DNA of 29,622 bases from Elysia marginata (lineage: Eukaryota > Mollusca > Gastropoda > Plakobranchidae), in the NCBI GenBank assembly GCA_019649035.1, contig BMAT01009209.1, positions 196,800-226,421 of the forward strand. The letters are read 5' to 3'. The notes beneath the pieces are model-generated. The model was not told where the DNA came from and did not search any database. It was given only the letters and a program-made list of their open reading frames with translations. The position numbers were made by a program, and so were the translations under genes. Shown here one piece after another: positions 21,704 to 29,622 of this stretch (its first letter is position 1; each line of letters opens with the position of its first letter).

Positions 21704-22123
21704 GCAGAGAGCCTTGCTGGTTTACACGTCACAACACAGCAGAGAGCGTTGCTGGTTTACATGTCACAACACAGCAGAAAGCCCTGCTGGTTTACATGTC
21801 ACAGCACCGCAGAGAGCGTTGCTGGTTTACATGTCACAGCACAGCAGAGAGCGTTGCTGGTTTACATGTCACAATACAGCAGAGAGCGTTGCTGGTTTAC
21901 ATGTCACAACACAGCAGAAAGCCCTGCTGGTTTATGTGTCACAACACAGCAGAGAGCGTTGCTGGTTTACATGTCACAATACAGCAGAGAGCGTTGCTGG
22001 TTTACATGTCACAACACAGCAGAAAGCCCTGCTGGTTTACATGTCACAACACAGCAGAGAGCGTTGCTGGTTTACATGTCACAATACAGCAGAGAGCCTT
22101 GCTGGTTTACATGTCACAACACT
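21704..22123 (+). repeat. 35-bp minisatellite, 12 register-perfect units
   Basis: The landmark GCTGGTTTAC recurs every 35 bases from 21716 to 22101 with no indel. Unit: GCAGAGAGCGTTGCTGGTTT then ACATGTCACAACACA. Variants: AGAGCGTT (A), AAAGCCCT (B), AGAGCCTT (C), and endings AACACA or AATACA. Units 5-7 and 8-10 repeat the order A/AATACA, A/AACACA, B/AACACA, and units 11-12 begin another round, so the array grew by 105-bp trimers. Because 35 is not a multiple of three and the unit has no stop in any forward frame, all three forward frames stay open. This is not evidence of coding. TGCTG and CAGCA in each unit can pair as a short stem. Confidence 0.96.
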
Positions 22124-22364
22124 ATGTTCGTGTTGGAGGCAGCTAACTTGATTTCAAAAGTATTAAACAGGAACTCCCTGTCGTTACATCTATATAAGCG
22201 AAGAAAAACCTATTTTCAGGTGAAATCCTTCCCGCACAACAGAGCTCTGCTCTTTTACAACGAAATTCGTTAAGGATATGTTAAATCTACTTATATAAAA
22301 TTCCTGAACAGTTCAAAATTGTGATAAGAAGAATCGGAGAAAAAGATAGATACAAAGAGAGAAA

Positions 22365-22366
<2 letters not shown>

Positions 22367-22405
<39 letters not shown>
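22367..22405. repeat. (AG)n microsatellite
   Basis: An uninterrupted AG tract of 39 bases within a purine-rich stretch, in the presumed downstream or 3' UTR area of the minus-strand Ig gene. Confidence 0.97.
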
Positions 22406-22407
<2 letters not shown>

Positions 22408-22525
22408 CAGAGACAAAGAATTAGAGAGACATAGAGAAATTTCTCAACAAGAACATTTTCTCACTTAGGACAATGGCTGTCGAGAGATAAGCGTATGTTC
22501 ACGATGACTGAAGCATCAGGAGCTA

Positions 22526-23786
22526 TTTATTGAGTACCGGTAGAAGATTGGTTTACGTGGTGAAGGACAAAACGTTTTATTTAAGTTACTTAACTGTTGA
22601 TCAGAAAATCCACCGTCGTTGCAACAATGGAAATTTAATAACGGCAAGACTTGATTTTTTTATCAGGACAAAATTTCAATCCTAATCACTCTGGAAAACT
22701 TCGGACAAGAAATTTCCAAATAAGATACAACTCGCTTTCAAATATTTTACGAACATTTCTCTCTTAGTATTATAGCATACAACATAAATAGCACAGGGCT
22801 TACATTTTCAATGAGGTTAAAAGATGGATGGTGTCAACTTTTCCTAGAAATCGATTCTTTTTTCCAGGCTTTCGTACGTTGACGTTTCTCTCCTTGCTGT
22901 TGCACAGAACTTCGTTGACATACATTTTGCCCCTTCAGCTTCAAAGCAAATGGGCATTAATTATTTTGTAATTATTTCCATCATTGATATCGTTGTTCAA
23001 TCTCAAAAGAGAAAAGAAGTGTCACTGGCCCCTGAAGCGTATAGTGGCTGCACCTCGAATGAATACACTTTGAGATATTTCCTGACCCAAATATTCTAAC
23101 TATGCAGCTGTGTCATATGTCTATATTGGTAAAACTTTATGTTGCGTTCGAAATTCAAATTCAAATAGTTCAATAGGCCTAATACCTATCTTTTTGCCTA
23201 TCTCGAAAAAAAGCTTACACCTGATATCATTTCGATCTATTAGGGTACAGTATTTGGTTGGTCAAGTTGAAGTATTTTTTACAATGACACCATTCAAGAA
23301 ATTTTAAGTCAATCCGCTTTTCAAGTTGGTTCCACTAACAGAGAACCACCCAAAATGAATATTGTTAATCCTAATTTTGAGTCACAGGAGGTCTACAGTG
23401 ATAAACATCAACACTATGGTTAATGACCAACAAGCCACGCTGTGTTCAGGACAGTCTTTCTCTCAGCGCCACGGGCTGCCATCCTTTGAATGTATATCTT
23501 TTAACTCAATTTCTCGTGAAAGCTTTGACAAGTGCATTTTAGTGCAAAAGATTTACCCTTGTTATCTTCAAGAAAATCAAATTTCAAAGCCACAAGACTT
23601 AGACCGATGTACATCTGGTCAGACCTCCATCAGCAAAATCATGCCGTTCCAGCCATAGCCTAGTTTTGTGACAAAAAAAGGTTTCGTCTCTGGTTAAGAT
23701 TTCATCTCAGTATCGCCACGGTGATTAATCTCTAGCAGAGGTAACACGAGAAGCCTTGTGTTAAACAACAGATGTCATCTGACCCG
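22526..23786 (-). other. Probable 3' UTR of the Ig gene
   Basis: Non-coding sequence after the Ig stop on the minus strand, up to the nearest AATAAA signals at 22581-22576 and 22531-22526 (read as TTTATT on the plus strand). A plus-strand open frame at 23362-23658 matches nothing recognised. Confidence 0.4.
22576..22581 (-). terminator. Candidate poly(A) signal of the Ig gene
   Basis: AATAAA on the minus strand, about 1.2 kb past the stop; a second copy is at 22531-22526. An ATTAAA variant lies at 22638-22633. None is supported beyond the hexamer. Confidence 0.35.
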
Positions 23787-23929
23787 TCACGTGACTAACA
23801 GCCGCACGATGAGGGTGGACATGGTTGTCAAAACTAGGATAAGTGGACTACTGAGAAAATGGGGTAAAAACATGGCTGAGTTTTCATCGCTTGGTGGAGT
23901 CTTGACCTGAACGTGAGATGTGCCAGTAC
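23787..23929 (-). CDS. Ig gene terminal exon (hydrophobic C-terminus)
   Basis: Acceptor gtttggcag. It encodes GTGTSHVQVKTPPSDENSAM, then FLPHFLSSPLILVLTTMSTL and IVRLLVT, stop TGA at 23789-23787. A polar stretch with a small-residue triplet (NSA), a short spacer and about 18 mostly hydrophobic residues at the very end is the layout of a GPI-attachment signal. The single Arg near the end leaves a short transmembrane anchor possible. Confidence 0.75.
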
Positions 23930-25088
23930 CTGCCAAACACACAGAAAAATACACTTAGATGTCTGAGTTGCGTATGCAACAAGACATAAAATATGGATTT
24001 TTTTTTTGCAGTCTATAGAGGGAATTTACTGTACTGTAGCATATTTCAACTAAACTAATATCGATGAAAGATAAAAACAAAATACCAGGTATTTTATGAA
24101 GCAAAGTTTTAAACTACGCAAATTAGCCTAATTGATTATCGATATCTTTATATTATACACTCCACCATTCGTATTCTATGATGCATTCCATTCAAACACC
24201 GTCTTAGTTTTTTTTATGTGTCTATGCATTTTTTCTACAACACCAATTGAAGCACCCCCACCTCCAAAAAAACTAATGGAAACAAAAGGCATTAGGCCTA
24301 TGTTTAGACAGTGTTTGATGCTGTTGCAAATTGACATTCAGAATAGACCAAAATATAACGAAAAATAGAACTATACAACTTATCTATACTTAACAAAAAC
24401 TTGCAGAACAACTCACCTCGCTTAACGTTAGGACTGCCAGCTGTTGAAATAATAAAAGGAGGAATAAAAAATATTGTAAAAAACATTAATGCTTGTTATT
24501 GAAATGCTAATCAACAGCTCATTTCACAATACATGCAATAAATGTAAATTTAGGAAACAGACGAGAAAAAAAAAAGGATCTTTGGATAATGTTTTGGTGT
24601 TACTGCTTACATCTTTAGAACAAAGCTGCTTTCCCACGATTCCACTTCTATCACTATCTTACTTGATTCGTCACTGTCGCTTCTTCTCTTTTCTCTTCAT
24701 CTTCTTCTTCTTCTTCTTCTTCTTCTTGTAGAATATACTATGTATATATGTATGTACATGTATATATAAATATGTATGTGGGTGTATATGGGTATAAATG
24801 TTTATGTATGCATATACATGTGTGTATCTGTGTACGTATATGTACATATAATGTATGTCTATATTATATTATAAACGTATACATAAATGTCCATTCTGAT
24901 GTATCATTGTAATGAAAAAAGAGCCAATATATGTTATAATATATATATATGTTCATGAATACGTTTACATCTATTGTAATTTGGGCCGATGGCCTTATAT
25001 ACTGAATAAAATCAATTCAATTCAATTCAATTCAATTCTTCTTCTTCTTCTTTTTCTTCTTTTTCTTCTTCTTCTACTACCACTACCA

Positions 25089-25155
<67 letters not shown>

Positions 25156-25168
25156 CACTACCACGACG

Positions 25169-25236
<68 letters not shown>

Positions 25237-25976
25237 AACTACTACTTCTTTTTCTTCTTCTTTTGCATCATGGAATAATAGAAAGTGAACAAACACAAAG
25301 CAATGTATTCGATTCCGCCAATAAAAACTGCAAGACTTACCTACGAGGACATTAACATCTATACTGGCAATCAGCAGTGAAGAGCTCCGGCAGATGTATG
25401 TGCCTGAGTCCTGGCTTGTACCGCTGGAAATCATCAACTCACTTACTAGAGACTTTGTTTCCTCAGACCTGTTGAAGAGCAAAAAAAATCTCCCCCTGAA
25501 TACTTTATCAGTCTGATTTTCTACAAGTTCTCCTTATATATTACCATACTGAGTGAATTCTCCATGTCCGTAACATCTTCCGGATGTAGGCATACTCTTG
25601 CTAATTTTTCGTTAGTTACTCAGCTACACAGTTTCTCTACCTGTTTCAGTGTTTCATATGCGTGTTCCTGTAGCTACCTAACTTTCGATTGCTTGGCTGC
25701 ATGCCTGTCCACCTCCCATTCCTTAGATCCCTCCCTCCGAAAGACCTCCCTTTCTCTAACATTTCTTTCTTATTCCTTTCTTCATACTCATATCCATGAG
25801 TGGCCGGGCTGACCTGTGTTTCGTGATGAAAACCCCAGGATAGAGACTGTCGTCGATCTTGTCGCCATCTTTAAACCAGTCCACGTTCTGTGGCACTCTG
25901 TCGCCTTCTGTGGTGTTACAACGGAGGTAGACTGTCTGACCATGTTCCACAAACCTGTTACCTTCAATGGTAATTA
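23787..25976 (-). CDS. Immunoglobulin-superfamily surface protein, 3' four exons (5'-partial gene span)
   Basis: Four exons on the minus strand (25976-25814, 25468-25341, 24440-24417, 23929-23787) join in frame. They encode one complete Ig domain, a short linker and a hydrophobic C-terminus ending in TGA. Ig hallmarks are YLRC (first Cys), VDWFKDG (core Trp) and DSGTYIC (Tyr corner and second Cys). An N-glycosylation sequon NTT follows the first Cys. The domain is bounded by phase-1 introns on both sides, the classic arrangement of a shuffled Ig module. The tail fits a GPI-anchored or single-pass adhesion/recognition protein at the cell surface. Earlier exons (signal peptide, any other Ig domains) are not in the window. 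No family name can be assigned. Confidence 0.88.
24417..24440 (-). CDS. Ig gene exon y: 24-nt microexon
   Basis: Acceptor ttatttcaacag with a pyrimidine-rich lead (cctccttttatt), donor gcgag|gtgagt. Only 24 bases; enters and leaves in phase 1 and adds about AGSPNVKR between Ig domain and tail. Skipping it also preserves the frame, so it could be a cassette microexon. The call rests on two good splice sites and phase agreement, not on homology. Confidence 0.6.
24688..24727. repeat. (CTT)n microsatellite
   Basis: CTT/TTC triplets within the intron between the microexon and the Ig domain. Confidence 0.9.
24729..24960. repeat. TATG/TACATG-rich low-complexity tract
   Basis: Imperfect alternation of TATATG, GTATATG and TACATG, including an (AT)n run near 24941-24950. 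Diverged microsatellite sequence in the same intron. Confidence 0.8.
24960..25038 (+). mobile_element. Retroposon 3' tail with (ATTCA)n
   Basis: GGGCCGATGGCCTTATATAC, then TGAATAAAATCA, then five pentamers of ATTCA. A hairpin-forming GGCC..GGCC block, an AATAAA-like end and a simple pentamer tail is a frequent 3'-terminal arrangement of invertebrate non-LTR elements. The element body is not recognisable, so only the 3' tip is called. Confidence 0.5.
25037..25264. repeat. Compound (CTT)n-(CTA/CCA)n-(CTT)n triplet array
   Basis: TTC/CTT triplets at 25037-25072, CTA triplets with CCA interruptions at 25073-25246, then TTC again. On the Ig gene's sense strand it reads as a long (TAG)n tract starting about 75-95 bases after the donor of exon x. 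The poly-Leu and poly-Val frames across it are low-complexity artefacts. Confidence 0.95.
25341..25468 (-). CDS. Ig gene exon x (second half of Ig domain)
   Basis: Acceptor cttcaacag, donor gtag|gtaagt. It completes the Arg codon and encodes SEETKSLVSELMISSGTSQD then SGTYICRSSSLLIASIDVNV. SELMISSGTSQDSGTYIC is the E-F strand region with the Asp-x-Gly-x-Tyr-x-Cys motif. It ends one base into a codon (phase 1). Confidence 0.88.
25814..25976 (-). CDS. Ig gene exon w (first half of Ig domain)
   Basis: Acceptor ttatccag (AG at 25978-25977), donor acag|gtcagc. The first two bases complete a codon (phase 1 entry); it ends after two bases of an Arg codon. It encodes ITIEGNRFVEHGQTVYLRCN, then VPQNVDWFKDGDKIDDSLYP and GVFITKH: strands A to C' of an I-set/C2-like Ig fold with Cys and Trp in place. 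Confidence 0.88.
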
Positions 25977-26896
25977 CTGGATAAACACAGAGAAAAAGTT
26001 GTTGTAAAATTAAAAAAATCTCAACAAAATCTGCCATTAATAAAGCTCTTGTAATATCTCCTTTAACAACATACAAAATTATAATTTCAAAACAAATAGA
26101 ACTTAATTGGCAAGGAACAGTTGTCTTAAAACAGAAATGACAACCATAATGACACTTTTCTTCCAAAAAAAGTCAAAACAGTTTTAGAAGAAAGATTAAT
26201 AGTAGCGGAAAGTGTGATACCATAGAATTTTGTAGCCTCTCTTTAAACGCCATGCATTCTTTTGGTTATTTTTTACATGTATTTTGGTTTTGGTTCACAT
26301 CCCATAATCATTAAAGATTTAGCATTTTTTACAAAAAAAAATCCGAAAACACTTTTTACGCTAAACATTTATTGAACATTTTTGAGAGCAAAATACATGT
26401 ATTGTTAAACAGATCATATGTATATGTAGCAGCTAAGGTTTGACTCTATCTTCTATTATAGAACAGTAACAGTTGAACTGCGTACATTTCATGACAAGAG
26501 ATTAAAAGAGGACAGTAATAAGAAGATGTGCCGGTATAAGCCTTTACATTATTTAAACATGCTAGGCTGTAGTAAGATTTAGAGCTGGATTAGTTAATTT
26601 AAAGTTTAGTATAGTGTGCAGCAATAAAAACTTAGTGAAACAAGGGAAACGACTTGAACAAAGCTTTGTATTGAAATTTTTAGGGATTTGCGTCCCTTGA
26701 GACATTACCTGATTTATCTATCTAGGAAAAAAGGCAAAGAATAAAAGTTCAGTCTTTACTTATAAATATTAATAGAAAGCTAACTATAACTTAAGAGCAG
26801 TCTTATTATATATGGAGGCAGATACCCTCATGAGTATTGGCCTAACATAAAACATTTAACTTTTATTTCTCAGTCTTTTCTTGGAAATATTTTACT
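25977..26896. other. Upstream intron of the Ig gene, nothing recognised
   Basis: AT-rich sequence directly 5' (minus sense) of exon w. No further exon was recognised. Confidence 0.6.
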
Positions 26897-26911
26897 GGTA
26901 TATGTAGAAGG
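26897..26911. repeat. SINE target-site duplication, left copy
   Basis: GGTATATGTAGAAGG; its partner at 27211-27225 differs at two adjacent bases. Confidence 0.85.
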
Positions 26912-27210
26912 TTGGTTGGTTGTTTGAATTTTAACGTCTCTTTTCAACTACAATATTATATCAGAGACGGCGCTTGGGACAATTGAAAGCGTGCTGCCAC
27001 ATTTTGATGTAAGGAGCGCATGCATACATCACATCTAGTCACATTATCCTGACACCGGGCCGACCAGACTTAGCACTAAATCCATAATGCAAGACACTAA
27101 GCGGATCAGCTGCTAATACCAATTTTAAAGTCCTTGGTTTGACTCGGCCGGGGATTGAACCCACACCTCTCGATCTCTTAGCGAGTGTCTTACCGCTAAG
27201 CCACAGAGCC
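26912..27210 (-). mobile_element. tRNA-derived SINE, full length, with TSD
   Basis: Read on the minus strand from 27210, the sequence opens GGCTCTGTGGCTTAGCGGTA. An A box (TGGCTTAGCGG, 27203-27193) and a B box (GGTTCAATCCC, 27161-27151) form a tRNA-like RNA polymerase III promoter. A unique body of about 200 bases follows, then a tail of GAGACGTTAAAATTCAAACA and CCAACCAACC. Flanking 15-mers GGTATATGTAGAAGG (26897-26911) and GGTATATCAAGAAGG (27211-27225) match at 13 of 15 positions and form the target-site duplication. About 300 bp is normal for a SINE. The copy appears complete and moderately young. Confidence 0.9.
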
Positions 27211-27225
27211 GGTATATCAAGAAGG
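27211..27225. repeat. SINE target-site duplication, right copy
   Basis: GGTATATCAAGAAGG, immediately beyond the 5' end of the SINE. Confidence 0.85.
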
Positions 27226-29622
27226 ACGTGACATCTCAGCCAGCCGTGACACTATTCATAGACACTCATAATTATAGTGTAAATCTTTCTTTGCTGAAAC
27301 AACCTGTTTCATGGGGCAAACAAATCGCAGCAAGCCAGCTGCGCTTTTAGGTGTTTAAATGAGGACGCAATAAGATAGGACTTTCTTTTGCGTGATAACT
27401 TTTAGTACATAATTTTTTTGCTCTGTTAACATTGATGTTAAAATACTCATTTTATGCTCATATAAATAAAATACGCAATGAATTGTTTTTTAAAGACAAT
27501 CAGTTATGTAGCTTTTAAGGATTGCATCATCACAATAAAACTATCTTTTCTTTCAAAGTGTGACTTTTTATGTCAGCACAACTCACTAACTAATCAAATG
27601 AGTTTCATGCTCAAACTGTCGTTACCTGTAACTACCCCGTTGGTGCCCTAATTTATGTTTACCTTGTTACAGTCGTATTTGGTGTAAGATCATTTGCCCC
27701 TAATTTGAGATTAAAAGCATTTTAATTAGCCTTAAAGACTGACATGGTATCACAGTCAACACGTTATTAATTTTTTAGCCTTTTGTCGCACGCTCATAAT
27801 GTGCAAGAAGTACCGGTATATTATACAAATAGCAAAAAAAAATTCTTTTCATTTGCTTTAAAAAAGCCAAAATCAACAAAACTTCAGTGTCATCAAGTTT
27901 GCACCTGATTGTATCATTACAGACTTTAAGCAGCAACACGTGAGCATGACGCGAACGTCTATGGCGTCTATTTTTAGAAACTGGTTTCATTATTTTTATA
28001 GTTTCCTCAATCTGCTTTCCCGATTTTCACGTACGCGTAGTGCGACACGGTGCGTGTGCTAAAGGTCTCTAATAATTCAAATTGACTTGTCCGAACCATG
28101 CTATCATATATTTAATGCTTGGGTTGGTGAAATTAGGCAAAGAAAATGTTTCTGTGAACGAAAAGATCACAAAAAAAGAAAACAAGAAACAGAAAACCGA
28201 AACCATCAAACTTTTGCTTCGAGAATTGAAAACCATTAAATTTCATTCAAATTGTTTTCAATATGCCCAGAATTCAGGGTTTTAGATTTGCCTTCATCTA
28301 CCCTCCCCTCTCAGTCTCACAGAGACATACTCAATTCTACCTTTTTAAATTTCTCGATCTCATCTGCTTGCCCCCTTGCCTTCCCCACTCACTTTCTCTA
28401 ACTTATCACCACAAACATTAACTTGACTTTGAGTGGGCGCTCTCGATTACTTATTGACTGTCATATCCTTAGTCACGTGTTTTTGTGTGTAATTTTTACA
28501 ATAGTTTAGTTTTATATACTTATTGTAATTATTGTAGGATCTTGCAAAACGTATCAATATTGTTCAACAAGCAATATTTTCAAATTTTACGTAAACGAGA
28601 AGAAGACCCTCAAAAACACAAATTTAGTTTGAAAAGTGCAATGAAAATAGATTGTTGACGCAAAGCCCAAATTTAAATACCACGGAAACTGCTTTCCGGT
28701 GCAAATTATTTTTCCATAAACTTCAGTCCGCGGGTTATGTTCCTCGAGTGATCAGAAACCTACGGCTCGAGCACTGCTGTTTTAGAGGCAATAAATGACC
28801 GCTAATGTAAAAGAGTAACTCAATCGCGGCACCTTCGAATTGACTGTATAGTCTCTTTGATTGCCGAAGAGCTACGCACGGCGTGCCATTAGTTTAAAAG
28901 CTTTAAATCTATTTTGTTAGTGCAATCATCAATTTAGCTGGTTTTAAAATTATACTAAATTTTAGATTTTTAAAAAGCTATCAATGTGATGTTTATAATG
29001 AACTTCAGCAACTTCCATTATACTTAAGCTGCCCCAAAACAAAACGGTAGATTATACGACTATCGTTGCCGTGATATATATAATAGAATACTTTATGATA
29101 TTATCCACTGAAGCCATTTTAAAGCCATAATAGAGCGCAACTGTTTTTAGATGAGTTTTGTTTTTGTTGACCTTTTCATCTGCTCTTCGACAACCCTGCA
29201 ATTTCCTGCCAGTTGCAGCCATTGTCATTCCCCCATGCTATGTACTAATGGAAGTCACGCAAGCTCTCTCTAGGCCTAGCGGTTTGCAACATCTAGGCAG
29301 ATAAAGGAAAATGACCTATTAAAAGTCAGAATTTTCGATATAAGTACAAAAAGTGAGTGGGAAGGTTTTGTTCTCTTCGTGCGAAAAGTCTAGCTTCGTG
29401 CGTGACTTTCAACGGAAAATAGGACCTTTTTAAAAAGTTTTTACAGAATAATTTTATAAAATAGGTAGGACTGGTCGATTTTTCCCTTCTTCAAATTGAA
29501 ATTTCTATGGGTGTATAAAAGCAGTGATGAAAATTACTAAAACGACTTTGACAGAACATATTGCATGCAACCGCCTGGGGCTTTATGGCTACATCATCAT
29601 TATTTTTATTATTATTATTATT
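27226..29622. other. Non-coding region, nothing recognised
   Basis: No exon, RNA gene or known transposon was recognised. 28660-28900 is less AT-rich than its surroundings, with paired CTCGAG sites in GTTCCTCGAGTG and CGGCTCGAGC. The window ends in an (ATT)n tract (29599-29622). Confidence 0.6.

Noticed and set aside
21704-22123. CRISPR-like regular spacing
   Set aside because: The repeats are contiguous with no unique spacers, and the genome is eukaryotic.
21646-22273. Three overlapping plus-strand open frames of 145-192 codons over the 35-bp array
   Set aside because: They exist because the 35-bp unit lacks stop codons in all forward frames. No splice sites, homology or codon signal support a protein; annotated as a minisatellite.
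23362-23658. 98-codon plus-strand open frame
   Set aside because: No recognisable motif, no splice context, and it overlaps the probable 3' UTR of the minus-strand Ig gene.
24912-25482. Poly-Leu and poly-Val open frames
   Set aside because: Low-complexity translation of the CTA/CTT triplet array; only the C-terminal-most part of the minus frame (25341-25468) is a real exon.
27151-27210. Functional tRNA gene
   Set aside because: The A and B boxes belong to a SINE head: the sequence continues into a SINE body, an (AACC)n tail and flanking TSDs, and a proper cloverleaf is not evident.

Overview
This is a eukaryotic, AT-rich, intron-rich genomic window. Every protein-coding region is broken into short exons with GT/AG boundaries, and the space between is filled with retroposon remnants, minisatellites and microsatellites. 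The protein style, the tRNA-headed SINE with an (AACC)n tail and the LINE remnant suggest an invertebrate, most likely a lophotrochozoan such as a gastropod mollusc. The species call is inference. A 408-base run of N (17056-17463) shows that this is a draft assembly.

Left third (1-9109, + strand): the 3' twelve exons of a 3-hydroxy-3-methylglutaryl-CoA reductase gene (HMGCR). They cover the cytosolic linker and the complete catalytic domain. The N-terminal membrane/sterol-sensing part lies upstream of the window. The spliced reading frame is continuous (597 residues plus stop). The catalytic Glu, Lys, Asp and His are all present with exactly the human spacing (132, 76 and 99 residues). The serine matching the AMPK target is kept. 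Introns hold a 43-bp minisatellite, a 32-bp polypyrimidine repeat and a retroposon tail.

Middle (9110-18364): 3' UTR and AT-rich sequence with several poly(A) signals, a decayed LINE 3' end on the minus strand (14976-15683), and the assembly gap. No other gene was seen.

18365-20873: a 2.5-kb element with 59-bp terminal inverted repeats (53/59 identical) and a candidate 3-bp target-site duplication. The left end is expanded into a 36-bp tandem array containing a perfect 20-bp palindrome, and the interior carries ~200-bp degenerate direct repeats. No transposase is visible, so it looks like a non-autonomous DNA transposon. This is the most novel-looking item in the window.

21704-22123: a 35-bp minisatellite of exactly 12 register-perfect units with a trimeric (105-bp) higher-order pattern. 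It is open in all three forward frames.

Right part (minus strand, 23787-25976): the 3' four exons of an immunoglobulin-superfamily gene. One Ig domain is split over two exons, followed by a 24-nt symmetric microexon and a terminal exon encoding a hydrophobic C-terminal tail (GPI-anchor signal or membrane anchor). Its introns are rich in microsatellites. A full-length tRNA-derived SINE with a 15-bp target-site duplication (26912-27210) lies upstream. HMGCR and the Ig gene are convergent, and nothing suggests a functional link between them.
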